This document shows positions 10,734 to 21,457 of a stretch of DNA of 64,000 bases, one piece after another. Origin of the DNA: Paragonimus skrjabini miyazakii. Its lineage: Eukaryota; Platyhelminthes; Trematoda; Plagiorchiida; Troglotrematidae. Every line of letters starts with the position of its first letter. Positions within the stretch are counted from its first letter, which is position 1. The stretch spans positions 208,084 through 272,083 of the forward strand of contig JTDE01000209.1 of assembly GCA_014338405.1 (NCBI GenBank). Reading direction: 5' to 3'. The translations under genes and the position numbers were made by a program. The notes beneath the pieces are model-generated. The model saw nothing but the letters and a program-made list of their open reading frames with translations, was not told the origin of the DNA and searched no databases.

Positions 10734-11479
10734 TCTCCATATTTTCAAGTTTTATTTTTGTGTCTGTTTGTCCAGTTCCTTAAGTCATGACTCCCACACT
10801 ACGAAATCTTATCTCACTGGTAAAATCAGCTACATGTACATATGTGATCATAGTATGTGCAGTGTTACTCCGGAGGACATCATATACTTTATATCTTCTC
10901 ATTTTGAAAACATTCTAACTAGTTACAAACAGCAAAAGTTGAGTGTTACCTAAAACTGACCGAAAATACATGGATGTTGTCATCTTACATCTTTTGCATT
11001 TACACATCCTGTTGACGCTTCCGTCTCATGGTATATAGTTGACCCTCGGTACTATAAAAACAATAAATAGTAATACGACCATGTACAAACTTGTGAAACA
11101 AGATATTGCAATCAGATTGTTTTTGTTCATCGCGTAATAATTGAAAATGTTAATAAACAAAAAGTAGGCAGTTGGTAGTCTACATATCCTGCAACCAAAG
11201 AATACAATACTTGTTCGGCTATTCCCTGAGTGTAGCAGTCAAACTGTATGGGTTTAATCATCAAACGGAATGGTATCATCAGTGTGCTGTGGTTGGTAAA
11301 GTTTAGTGAATATCTGTACTTATATAAAATAGTAGAATGACCTATAGGCATGTAATCTGATCGGTTATTTTTTCACATCTGACTGTTTACCTTTTTACCT
11401 CAAATCTGAATGGCTGTTTTTCAGTATTTTTGATGTTAGAACGCATGAATTACATAGTACGAACTATAAGCAGAATAAT
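10734..11479. other. No gene; between two Penelope-like fragments
   Basis: The + frame remains open to 10953 but loses family resemblance. An AATAAA-like run lies near 11061. A - frame (11127-11351) is unsupported. Confidence 0.3.
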
Positions 11480-11926
11480 GTCAAAACCAAACAGCGGCTC
11501 AAGCCAACTGATAACAGTGTAGCTTACAAAACCATATGCAATGGCTGTAATGAAAAATTTCTTTGGCTAAACGGCCAGAAGCTTTCTGCGTAACTTCATG
11601 AAAACGATTCGACCATCAAGAGACACGACCAACTCTCATCAATCCATATCCAGAAAGACCAAACTAGACACATGCTGAGCATGAATGCTGTAGGTTTTAT
11701 TGTCCAAGCATGCGTTGAACACAAAAGAGAATTTCTGAGAGCCTAGCATTCGATCACGCGTTCGTTAAACGAGCACACTGAGTTAGGCGAAATCTACGAA
11801 CCAATGCTAGGAATAGACCTGAGAGGATGCAAACTCGGCCACGACCAAATACTGACGAACGGACGTGAATATATCAAGTCATTGGCCAAAGACCAACAGT
11901 GGAAAATCTATCTTGTCGAAGTTTAA
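11480..11926 (+). mobile_element. Second Penelope-like GIY-YIG fragment, with in-frame stops
   Basis: A single frame runs 148 codons to the terminal TAA (11924-11926), interrupted by TAA (11591) and TAG (11744). It reads VAYKTICNGC, then STIKRHDQLSSIHI, then HKREFLRA-stop-HSITRSLNEH, then YEPM. This order (C..C, IKRHD.LS, H...REFLEAWHS..SINRH, Y.P) is the GIY-YIG/URI region at the end of many Penelope-like elements. It differs from the fragment at 10107-10733 and looks like another lineage. The stops mean it is dead. 'aaataaataaatttaac' follows the coding end, consistent with a 3' tail. Confidence 0.6.
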
Positions 11927-12863
11927 AGGGAGGTGTGACCGACCTGGTTAAAATCGAAAATAAATAAATTTAACCAACCAATCATACTTAAGGTTAGGGG
12001 TAAAATAATTCAATATCATATGCAACAAATCAGACGTCAGTTCATTGGGTTAGGGACGTTAGGAAACAGCCGGTTAGACTGCTGGTCAGCAAGCCATCTT
12101 ACCATTCTATGTACAGGCGGACGTTCACCGACCTTCAACATCCAGCTCAAATTTTTACTCACTGAGAATGCCAAATTGTGTGTTGATCAAAAGTTTGAAA
12201 CCCAAAGGCTGAAGCTATGAAACAACCCAAAACCAGAATCTTCAAACCCAAGTATCAACTCCGTCACTATTCTCATCGGCCACTAAAAATGTCACGGTTG
12301 AATGGGAGCAATGTTAGGTAGGAATACTAATCAGAACACTAAAGAAGAAATTGAACATTCGTTTGATGTTAATTGAAGCAGATGGTGTAGTCCATTGCTG
12401 CGAACGTTTTGAAAAACTGGATAGGCCTCATCGACCCTGACTTCACTGTGTGCAACTACTGGATATAACTTGAGTTACCCTCTTAGTTGGCAGGTCAGTC
12501 AGCGTCGCTAATACATAGTTGAAATCCTTATAATCACCAGGTCCAATTTTGCTCTTCGTACACCGCTTGGTAGGTTCAATCACATTCATCAGTTCATTAA
12601 GATGTCGATGAACAAAACTGTTTGATACATGACTGAAAAAACCATAAGGAAAACGGCACTATGTAGAGCAGAATTTAGAAGAAACTTGTAAAGAGGTCAT
12701 TGCGCAAACATCTATAGTGTCATGAAAAAAAAATATTCAAAAATCTCATTCGTTTCTAAACTAACTGTGTACACAAGGTTTGTTCAACGGATATAATAAA
12801 GAACGATCTCATTTTCGGAAACAGAATTCCCCATGGCGTCGATCATGGGACATGAACTGGAAC
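11927..12863. other. No gene recognised
   Basis: A + frame of 66 codons (12020-12220) has no supporting signals. Nothing else is seen. Confidence 0.35.
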
Positions 12864-13306
12864 TGTTATCAGAGTAATAGGGGATGTTGATTTTCATACA
12901 GAGAGAACATCACCCACAATTGATCGCAACTGTCACATACCCATAGACTTTCCAGTCGGCCCCTTTCGAAAGGAAGCACTAGACTCGAGCTTCGCTCTCA
13001 TTAGAGCTCGTCAGTAGTGCATATCATCGCCACTGCCGGGACTTGAACCACGGACATTCAGTTCATGAGGCAACCGTGTTTACCACTGCGCCATTGACCT
13101 CACGTTAGGCACGACCGTATTATCATATGAGAACGCTCATCCACTTTCGCTTGTGAGTATTGATCAGGTTGCCCGATCGCCTTGAGAGGAGACACAGTTA
13201 CTGTCTGTTAACTCCAATCGATGACCCCTCGACTAGGACTTCTCTCCAAGTTGAAATCACAGAAATCATTGACTTGTTGGGCGGTATTTGATTACTGATG
13301 GGTAGT
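12864..13306 (-). mobile_element. Hammerhead SINE, long - strand copy including 5' body
   Basis: The most extended unit. Read on the - strand: 5' body (about 13306-13130, matching 7261-7420), tRNA-like part (13102-13025; A-box TGGCGCAGTGGTAAACACG, B-box GGTTCAAGTCCCGGCAGT), hammerhead (13020-12976), 3' body with 'gggccgactggaaagtc' and the terminal motif at about 12864-12890. In the hammerhead the core reads CTGACGA, stem II is perfect and stem I pairs fully, but GAAAC has become GAAGC. The next unit starts directly at 13307. Confidence 0.75.
12976..13020 (-). ncRNA. Hammerhead ribozyme, type I, one core change
   Basis: Stem I GCACTA/TAGTGC, core CTGACGA, stem II GCTCT-AATG-AGAGC, then GAAGC in place of GAAAC, loop TCGA, and cleavage triplet GTC. 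The change weakens the A15.1-U16.1 pair to a G-U. Confidence 0.65.
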
Positions 13307-13452
13307 AAGGGATTTTGATTTTCATATAGATAGAACATCAGCCACAATTGATCGCAGCTGTCACATACCCATAGACCTTCCAGTCGGCCCATTTTGAAAA
13401 GAAGAACTAGACTCGAGTTTCGCTCAATATAGAGCTCGTCAGTAGTGCAGAT
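13307..13452 (-). mobile_element. Hammerhead SINE, 3' half, tandem to 12864-13306
   Basis: Begins with the terminal motif ('attactgatgggtagtaaggg') immediately after the 5' body of the previous unit and runs through the 3' body and the whole hammerhead, breaking off just upstream of the ribozyme. A + strand copy begins about 50 bases later, giving an inverted pair around the hammerheads. Confidence 0.7.
13404..13448 (-). ncRNA. Hammerhead ribozyme with intact core
   Basis: Core CTGACGA and GAAAC are intact and the cleavage triplet GTC is present. Stem II is GCTC with loop TATATT and GAGC. Stem I is GCACTA against TAGTTC with one mismatch. One of the best candidates for residual activity. Confidence 0.7.
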
Positions 13453-13502
13453 CCTCAACAAAGCCAAGATTAGAACAAAGCAAAATGCGTGGCAAAGTTT
13501 CT

Positions 13503-13672
13503 ACTCCCGGCAGTGGTGATGTTATGCACTACTGACGAGCTGCTCTAATGAGAACGAAACTCGAGTCTAGTGCTTCTTTTCGAAATGGGCCGACTGGAAA
13601 GTCCATGAGAATGCGACAGCTGCGATCAACTGTGGGTGACGTGCAATCTATATGATCAGAGTTTCACGCGAT
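13503..13672 (+). mobile_element. Hammerhead SINE, + strand, truncated in the tRNA-like part
   Basis: Starts at the end of the B-box block ('cccggcagtgg', 13507) and continues through the hammerhead and 3' body to 'gatcaactgtgggtgacgtgcaatctatatg'. It faces the - strand unit at 13307-13452. Confidence 0.75.
13526..13573 (+). ncRNA. Hammerhead ribozyme, stem II with a 3-nt insertion
   Basis: Core CTGACGA, GAAAC, loop TCGA, GTC and a perfect stem I. Stem II reads GCTGCTCTAATGAGAAC: an added GCT and a C-to-A mismatch weaken it. The same GCT addition occurs at 22944-22991, which suggests a subfamily. Confidence 0.65.
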
Positions 13673-14732
13673 TCCGAAAGGCAAGATCATATAGGGAAAT
13701 CATTGTTTATTTGAGTGCCTTTCGATAGTTTCTACGCTGCAGGTCATTCAGCACTCTGCGCTAACCAGGAACTCAGTAAAATTTATGTCATTACTGAGTT
13801 CCATATTCAGTCCAGTGCATGCCTAGTTCTGCGGTGTTTTTACGTAGACAGACATCTAGTTTATATGTGGTAACTGTGTCTCCACAATCTTAATTGTCTC
13901 CCTGAAAGAAAGTAGTTTTTGTTACACATAACGATAGTTTTTGGGATGAATTCAGGAACACCAGCCTGAGTGGAACGCGACTGGTTACCAGTGCCATTCT
14001 AGCTTCTCTGAGCAAAAATGAGGCAGAATTTTAAAGGAGTTTATTGCGTATCAGGTGATCTAACTAAGGCCATACGTGTGAGAAAATTGTGTACTGCTGA
14101 AGTTGTTGAAAACACATTAACTGGCCAGGTATTATATGAACAAAGTTTGTTTGTTAGGGAGTTTGTCCGTCTTTGACAAATGACCAACTAACTCGGTTCA
14201 GCCAGTGAACGAGTGTGACGCAACGGATTAACAAACTCATCACCCAGCTAGTTGAATCGTAAAAGAAGTTAACTGTAAGAAATTTGAGGGTTATATCATC
14301 TTTCTGTAGAGGTGTCCAAACCGGTGGTTGAGATAGCGAAACTTTAGGTCAGACAGGCTAATGGAACATCCCAGTGATCTTTGTCAATTGCTCACAAGTT
14401 CTAAAACAGTTTGAAAATCGTTGGAAATTTCCCATCAAAACAGAAGTAAATATGTGTCAAACAATCATTTCCAATAGGTATTTTCTACAAAGGTTTAATC
14501 AAAACGTGCCACGATGCAAACCGCAAAGTCCAATATGAGATTGTCGACGAGTGACAACAAAAGTGACTGTTAGATTCCATATAGTTGGTTGGACATGGAC
14601 CCTACGTTGATTGGATGTTAAGTCACGTGGCCGGGATCAGACTTATGTGCGGTTATGATACATCTGTGACCACGGAAGTTATAGGGAGCGAACAAACAAA
14701 ATTGTGGCCTATTTTAACACTTGAAAATTTGA
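13673..14732. other. No gene recognised
   Basis: A + frame (14585-14842) is open for 85 codons but runs into a SINE copy. Nothing else is seen. Confidence 0.35.
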
Positions 14733-14968
14733 TAAAATTTGAACGGCACTCACAATTGTTCGCAGCTTTTGTGTTTACGAAGGCACTTACAACCGGCTCC
14801 TCCTTGAAAACAAGCACCGTATCTGAGTTTCGCTCATGTTAGAACTCACCAATAGTGCATGCACGCTTTCATGAGGCATCCATTTTGGTCACTGTGCCAC
14901 TGGCCTCATATTACGCAAGATTAAGTTATCATACGCAAACGTTTGGCCACACCCGCTTTTGAATAAAC
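14733..14968 (-). mobile_element. Hammerhead SINE, degenerate
   Basis: Nearly full-length order (3' body, hammerhead at about 14815-14860, tRNA-like, 5' edge 'cacccgctttt') but with many substitutions. The core reads TTGGTGA and the cleavage region is altered. Confidence 0.6.
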
Positions 14969-15892
14969 CCCGGCTCTAGTCATTCTTACCAATGAGGCTG
15001 ATCATGCCTTTTCTGAAAACACGAAAGCTGCAACATCCAGTTTATACCAAACATAACCCCAACCACTAATCATGCAGCAAAATATTTTTACATCAGATAG
15101 GTACATTATATTTTTAAGGTATAAATCTCAACAAGGTTTGAGGTCCTAAGTGACTAAAACCAATCACATGCAAACGATCGCCGTTTGTATTTAAAGCGAC
15201 ATTACAAATCTCGCGTGTTTTTATTCAGGACAGTCTAACTCTCACTTATGAATACATTCACAGTCGCGTTTAACATGTGCATAAATCGTTTTTCACCAAC
15301 TTTCTTACGGTGGTTCATCTACACATTCGATCGTTTGATACTTTTTTCTTTTGACCGATTATCGCACAAATGCTAATTTTCAACCCGGTTCTGTTACAAC
15401 CAGACTGTATGCTTCTACGTGTGTGTGTGTGCGTGCGCATGTGTATACCGGTTAATCAAGTAGCCAGTTTGTTGCTAGTTGACCGCCTGCGTAGTTGACC
15501 GTATGTTTTGTTTATCTAAACACTTTCTTACGGTGCCACTTTTGTCCTCTACAGGACTGAAGATTTATCGCACGACGTAGTAGCCACGTAACATTTCGTA
15601 AAGAGCGCCGAAAGTCAAGGCTATAAGTACCCTCGATTCGTTCCAATACACGTTGATTAGGTAACTACACACCATATCCTATTCACATAGGATACAATGG
15701 TTGCATTCATCACAAGCCTCCACGGCCTAATTCATCTCATCCTTTTGTTCGTGATTATAGTTATTTTTAACATCTATTATTAGGGTTGTTCAATGGATAT
15801 TCAACGGGCAAAAGTTTCGCTACCCGCCTTGAGCTCAACCTCAATTACGTTTAACATAACACGGCAACCTGAGCTGCACAAACATTCACAGG
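14969..15892. other. No gene; GT-rich microsatellite inside
   Basis: Contains the GT tract at 15420-15444. No protein-like frame was found. Confidence 0.35.
15420..15444. repeat. (GT)n microsatellite, interrupted
   Basis: GTGTGTGTGTGTGC followed by GTGCGCATGTGT. Confidence 0.85.
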
Positions 15893-16136
15893 TGTGAGGT
15901 CAATGACGCAGTGGTAAACACGATTGCCTCATGAACTGAATGTCTGAAGTTCTAGTCTCGGCAGTCACAATGATATGCACTACCGATGAGCTCTAATGAG
16001 AGCAAAACTCGAGTCTAGCGCTTCTTTCCGATATGGGCCGACTGGAAGGTTTATGGGGATGCGACAGCTGCGATCATTTGTGGATGATGTTCAATCTATA
16101 TGAAAATCAAAATCCCCTACTACTCATCATTAATTC
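15893..16136 (+). mobile_element. Hammerhead SINE, + strand, tRNA-like part to tail
   Basis: tRNA-like part (GTGAGGTCAATGACGCAGTGG, B-box 'gttctagtctcggcag'), hammerhead 15977-16021, 3' body and a clean terminal motif AATCCCCTACTACTCATCA (about 16110-16130). The ribozyme core is dead: CCGATGA for CTGATGA and AAAAC for GAAAC, which removes the essential G12. Confidence 0.75.
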
Positions 16137-16591
16137 ATAGATGTGTCAAGCACAAGATTGAACGTATGACCGTCTTCTACTCGAAGGTTTTAGTGTTTCC
16201 ACTTCGGTCAGTTAGCACATGATACAAGACGATGGCAACGTGTGTACACCATTTTTAGTCAACGCTCACTAAAATGAGTAAGGATTTGTTAAGCTGCAGG
16301 GTTTATAGCATAAACATTGTCGGAAAATAATAACTTACAGAAGGAAAATCTCTAATGTTGACCTTCCATTCTAAAATTATCACTATGTTCTTTCAGTATC
16401 ATTTATCCCATCCTTGCTAATTACTAGTCATTATATATCATCGATTCTCGTAGCGAAATTGCATGCACTCTATTTATCTTGGCTTGTAACAGGTTTCCGA
16501 TTAGATATGAGTACTTGAAGATTCTACTGATTAACAGATTAAAACGGCCTCGCTCGATTACAACTTTCTGAACCAAATATACTTATTAATC
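16137..16591. other. No gene recognised
   Basis: AT-rich spacer. Confidence 0.4.
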
Positions 16592-16805
16592 AGTCTTTTT
16601 TGAAAGAAAGCACCCAACTTTAGCTTTGCACCCTTAATAGAGTTGATCAGAAGGGTATATAATGGTTACGACCAAGGCTTGAACTTCAATCTCGTGAGTG
16701 TGGATCGAACATGTTGACCAATATTCGCCTTACCTCACAGGCCATGGCAACTGGATTGACTGACCGTCTTGAGTGCCGAAAGAGAAACTGTTCTGTTGAG
16801 CCCGA
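16592..16805 (-). mobile_element. Hammerhead SINE, strongly diverged
   Basis: 'gaaagaaagcacccaactttagctttgc' (hammerhead 3' side), a B-box-like 'aaggcttgaactt' and a 5' body block ending 'gagaaactgttctgtt' keep the SINE order in - orientation. No functional ribozyme. Confidence 0.4.
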
Positions 16806-17018
16806 CCAAGTTGAAATTGGCGACGTTTCTTGAGCCTGTGGAGCAATTTATAAATTACTCGTGAACCGTCTAAACAAAATTACCTGTGTGGATAGACATT
16901 TAGATCTGATCAATCAATCAAACTCTGTGTGAACTCAGCGAAGTCGATAGCCATCACATTTACTACAAGTGTGTTAATTTCGTTCTAGTTAATTATTCCG
17001 TCACCGTAGGCATTTTAA

Positions 17019-17752
17019 ACGTCTGACTCAAGAAGCGTCATGACGATGGACTGCAGCGTTCAGTTTATCGAAGTGCAACTTGGGAGGCCGAATCTCGCCA
17101 CTTCGCTAACTTCCTATCCACGACCAACAAGTGGCTTCCAGTTGGAAGCTGGTTTGATAGAACCGGTTGGATTTACTGAGATTTCTGTCTAACATCAGAA
17201 TAGCATGTGTTGACAACTGCTTTGCCTGTGAGCAAACAAATGAGAAATTTGCATGTGTTCATGGTGAGAAAAGACAAACAAAAGCTGTAAACTACACAAC
17301 TCAGAAAGAAGACGTATTCATTGAATTGCGTTTCAGAGGAGACAACCTGATCGCTTTACTGCGTGACCAGATTCAGTTTGCTGCAAGACGCACCTATCTT
17401 TGAGGTTAAATTGCAGTTCATGTCATCAACCTTGAGAGTTAGTTATAGAAAATCCGGACATGACGTACCTAACTATTATATCCTGTCATTTAACAGTTCA
17501 CTTGCATGTACGGTAGGTGGCCGCTGTATACTTCAACAAAAGGTCAAACACATTCCAAAATGTTTGAATCAGCCTGCTAAGAGAATGGCTGGTGAAATGA
17601 ACAATCGGGCGCTACAACCTCGAGTCATGTATTGTCCAGCTTATCCAGGGGACAAGTCACACTGCCGATGCGATCAGCTAGTCCACTGTATCGCTATAGT
17701 AGCAAATCCCACCATTCTGGCAAGCAGTGAAATCATGTTGATCCGACAGTGA
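17019..17752 (+). pseudogene. Cysteine-rich coding region broken into three frames
   Basis: Three consecutive + frames look protein-coding and overlap in series. 17019-17192 includes an ATG at 17040 and reads VQFIEVQLGRPNLATSLTSY. 17167-17403 has three closely spaced cysteines (ACVDNCFACEQTNEKFACVH). 17363-17752 contains FNSSLACTVGGRC and CPAYPGDKSHCRCDQLVHC. Each switch needs a frame change within a few tens of bases, too short for introns. It is therefore a decayed gene, a retroelement product, or a real gene with assembly indels. Cysteines and N-x-S/T sites suggest an extracellular product. I do not recognise the family. Confidence 0.4.
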
Positions 17753-18661
17753 CAACCCGCACTGTATAGACAAAAAGCTGTTGGGACATTTCGTCCATCT
17801 GCTGAGATAAAGTACTCTAACTTCTCTCAGTTTAATTGCTATTGTCATGGTTGTTCCCGCATATTCTGTTTACTTGGATTGTGATCTGATGCCCTTCTTC
17901 ATGTTTATTTAGGGAGCTTAACTTGAAAAAAGCCGTACCCTCATTGAAATTAATTAAGTTCAACTAAACAAAACTTAGTTAACAGAATGTTTCTAACTAA
18001 GACAAAACGTAGGTTACCAAAACGAATTGTTCTATCATCAGCTATATAATTTGGGAAGGGTATAACGCTGAGCACCATATTTGTTGGCAGTTATGTAATA
18101 TGTTTTTAAGGATTTAGTAAATAGCCTAACCAGCTGGGTAGGCTTTCACAGGTTAACTGTTGTGAATACACTTGATATACGTTATTTAACGGTCCAGATT
18201 AAATACGTTTAAATTTATTTTGGTATTGAACCGGATTTGTTTGAGATCTACTTCAGATAAACCCAACTGAACAACACTGGTAAGTTGTGCATCACCTATA
18301 CAACTTTCTTGCTCAATTGTTGTGAGAGAAATAATTATACGGTTAGTCAATTTATGTCCGTTTTTGACTAGTCTTTAGTTTGCAAAGCTTCTGTTCGCAG
18401 AAATCTATGAATGCGGTAATTACCATTCGATAAACTATGTTTATAATTAAATAAAAACTAGTAACCGTCTTAAGAACGATTGAAAAAAATCAGCCACTTG
18501 ATCTTAGAATGTGAGGTTCTTTGTGTAAATTTACAACCTTCAGTATGTGAGCTAAGTCTTCTGTCCATAATGTTCACCACTACTAATACCCTTGCAAAAA
18601 CGCATTTTAATTGTTCTAGTCAGCTAAAAATACATCCATTTCAGTTCCGTTTTCTTGTTAG
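17753..18661. other. No gene recognised
   Basis: AT-rich. AATAAA at about 18448 has no coding frame upstream. Confidence 0.35.
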
Positions 18662-18840
18662 GATACTTCAGTGAAACTTCGAGCGATTCTAACGGGGAGT
18701 GCGACCGCTTAACCCGGACCCTTCGCCATGGAATCCTGAATCGATCTTCTGGGCAGAACACTGCTATAGATGTGTTTCCAGTGATCAAACGATTCCTTCA
18801 TTTGTCTTACAAGCAAACGTTCTGTGCCTTTTATGGTTAG
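18662..18840 (+). CDS. Candidate exon after a pyrimidine-rich acceptor
   Basis: Acceptor 'cagttccgttttcttgttag' ends at 18661. The exon starts in phase 1 and reads YFSETSSDSNGECDRLTRTL, then NRSSGQNTAIDVFPVIKRFL, to a TAG at 18838. The start of the exon is locally GC-richer than its flanks. A second frame (18699-18968) is also open, so the frame is uncertain. A weak donor (TATG|GTTAGG) overlaps the stop. No family recognised. Confidence 0.3.
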
Positions 18841-20630
18841 GAAACACTCATTTATTCAGAACTTCACAAAATTACCTTCATTTTCATGCTCAGCCAACAT
18901 CCTCCACCTCCCTAGTCAGTCAGCTGCGCAAAAGAATTTACGGTGAAAGTTGTTCACATATTCGTTAACTTTATCACATACGACTATAAAATTTACTTAT
19001 ACTCCTTCTGTACTCGGAACCGTATTATGTAACGCGTTGTTGAAATCACAGTAACGAAATGGCGTCAGTCTACGTGGTTCACAAAATGAACATTGTCAAT
19101 CCAACTAGAGGAGGAAATACGATTTACAATTACAGTGGTCTGTTGGTCTTTAGAACACACACTTCAACAGGTATGCTGTATACATCCGGCGGTTCTATAA
19201 GAATAAAACTATGTATATTTAAAATCTCTTAAGAACAGCTGATCTCGTATTACATGAGCAACGACCAGGAAGGACGAGATTTCATTAAGTCATTTACTAT
19301 CATCAATAATAAAATTAAAAAGTTAAGATATTCAATAATTTTTAAGATGAGTGTTGTGTCACCGATACAAGGCTTAAAACTGAGAAACAGATGGACTGAT
19401 ATTTTAGGGATAGTGAATCTGAATAATTGAGACGGATGATCTGCGTTTTCTAGACGAAAAAGGTGATGAGGCTCTCAGATGGCGGAAAATTAGTTAGTTG
19501 TCTTCTGCCGTAGACTGAGTTCCACTCCTTCTTTGGTAAGTTAATCGATTTGTCGGGCTGATTCAAACTAGGCGGGAGTTAACAGACGGTTGCATTGGCT
19601 CCTAGTCTTCAGTCAATGGGTATGTCACCTGTAAGTTGACTGAACATAATTCTTCATTAATTCGAATATATTTCAGGCCGGCTTACAAATTTTGCTTTAA
19701 GTAAACTTTTCTTGCTGTGTTTTGTAAGTAGGCCATTGCAAATGATTCATACCGACTTTACAAGTTATAGGGTGCTACCCTCGTGGTTTGAAAATTATTC
19801 GTCGGTTGAATAATACATTAGCATTTGAAGGACTGTCTGACTAACTGTACTACGATGTGATACAAAATGATTCCATGACTGAAGTTGACTGCTGATTCAT
19901 TATGAAGGAGTGATAAGACGTGGCAGTAAGATAGTCGTTTCTAGTATAAGCCCAACAATCCCACTGTTGGTCAGGTTTGTTTTTCGAAATGACACGCTGT
20001 TGAAGCCCATTACGGTCAAATGTAAGCATCTTACCAACTACCTCATAAAAAGCCGTCTCAGCTTTAATTTATTCCGTCTAACCAGGCATACTCGGATGGC
20101 CGCGTGTTTTGACCTTCTGAGCACGATTCAAATCATTCATTCATTTCGTCAAACGCAAATATCGTTTAAACCGTAGGTGCAAGTAATTTCAGTCAACTCA
20201 AACTGTAAGTTTATCCAACCTATGAAAAATGAAAAAGTCACTTTTCACTGTCATGAAGGACAATCCACGAAAATTGGTAATGTCGGGTTTTGATTCAGAT
20301 ATGGAATGATTTATGAATATAAATTAGATGTTTCGTAAATTGTCCATAATACATTGAGAATAAACCTAGTTTGGCTAATTCAACTGGATAAACGACGTTC
20401 TTTGATCTAACAACTCATCTAGAGGTCTGGCTTTGAAAATGCTCCAATCACTGCCAAACATTTTTTGAGATAAACACAACAGTCGTTGGTTTCCCAGGTT
20501 TGGTGCAAGGTTTCACATTTTTTCTCATACGAAGTGTAGTGTCATTTATGTTATCTGACCACAGTTGCAAAATTTGTAGGTAAATTTCAATTGTTCATAA
20601 CTAAGTTCACTAGAAATCGTTAGTATACGG
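18841..20630. other. No gene called
   Basis: Frames at 19910-20176 (+) are not supported by splice signals. Otherwise AT-rich. Confidence 0.3.
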
Positions 20631-20972
20631 ATGTGGATAGTGTCTAGTTTCACCAAGGTATTAGTCAGCATAACACTGCTAGCGAATGTTTATGATTGCA
20701 TCGGTTCATATGGAACGACGAGTTTCTCAGTTGTAATCACCCTCAGAAAATTTCTGTTTAATAGTTTCAGACAAGGAAGAAACCGATTACGGAGTGATTT
20801 TGAAAATATACGTCTCCTTAAAGTCTGGTTGTGCTCTGTACCGTTAGTCCAGCTAAATAATATCGTCTTTAGATTATTATTTACTCAAAATAATGTGCTG
20901 CCGAACAAACGAAAATTGCGTGAGTTGCTTTCAGTAGACGACATGAATTTAATGTCATTTACAACATTATAA
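20631..20972 (+). CDS. Open + frame of 113 codons, weak SLC35B-like motif
   Basis: An ATG-started frame with a hydrophobic start and the segment TTSFSVVITLRKF, which resembles the 'S.TV..VVTLRKF' signature of SLC35B nucleotide-sugar transporters. The rest does not continue the family (no following membrane segment 'SLIFSILYF.N'), and there is no clear donor after the motif. It may be coincidence. Confidence 0.2.
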   Translation: MWIVSSFTKVLVSITLLANVYDCIGSYGTTSFSVVITLRKFLFNSFRQGRNRLRSDFENIRLLKVWLCSVPLVQLNNIVFRLLFTQNNVLPNKRKLRELLSVDDMNLMSFTTL

Positions 20973-21074
20973 ACAATGCTTAGCTAATGTTTATCGTTTA
21001 TTCGTTTGATTAAACGAAATTTTTTCATCATCTACTGAATTTCTAGTTCATGATTGCTTCTGTTTTTCTCTCAC

Positions 21075-21457
21075 GCAGAAATGCGGTGAAGTTAGTTGTT
21101 TCAAGCTCGTTGTCCTGCACGATTTCAAGGTCATTCTGAAGGTAACGTTTGAATCTACTGCCCAAAAGGTTGCTATTGTTTGTTGAAGAGATCATGCACA
21201 ATGTTGAAAAGTGCGTTTGACCTTGATTGTATCTCCATAGAATGAGTTCCAGTTTATCTGACCACATCCCTAAAAAAGGTTTGGTCACGACAACCAAGTT
21301 GTCTTGTCGAGCAAAACCGTTTTTTTGATGTTGATATTCTTTCGTTATACCAAGGTGCTCGTAGTCTCTTGTTGCCTGGTTATGGGAGTCCACATTGATT
21401 TTAAAACAATAATCTCGGTAAGAAAAACAAAACCATACTAGTATTCTAAAAAGCATA
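21075..21457 (-). CDS. Candidate 383-nt exon, unknown protein
   Basis: On the - strand an acceptor (TTAATTTCAG) ends at 21458 and a donor (TTTCTGC|GTGAGA) follows 21075. The exon starts in phase 2, ends in phase 1 and is open for 127 codons. It begins with a hydrophobic stretch (MLFRILVWFCFSY) and continues with a globular-looking part: DNLVVVTKPFLGMWSDKLEL, ILWRYNQGQTHFSTLCMIS, FKRYLQNDLEIVQDNELE. There are N-linked site patterns (NNSN, TNFT). I recognise no family. It is phase-compatible as the exon after 24656-24770. Confidence 0.5.

Noticed and set aside
13198..13467. 89-codon - strand frame
   Set aside because: It lies inside the tandem hammerhead SINE copies and is open by chance of the repeat sequence.
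20631..20972. SLC35B nucleotide-sugar transporter
   Set aside because: Only about 13 residues (TTSFSVVITLRKF) match the signature. The flanking membrane segments of the family are missing and no donor follows. Kept only as a low-confidence open frame.
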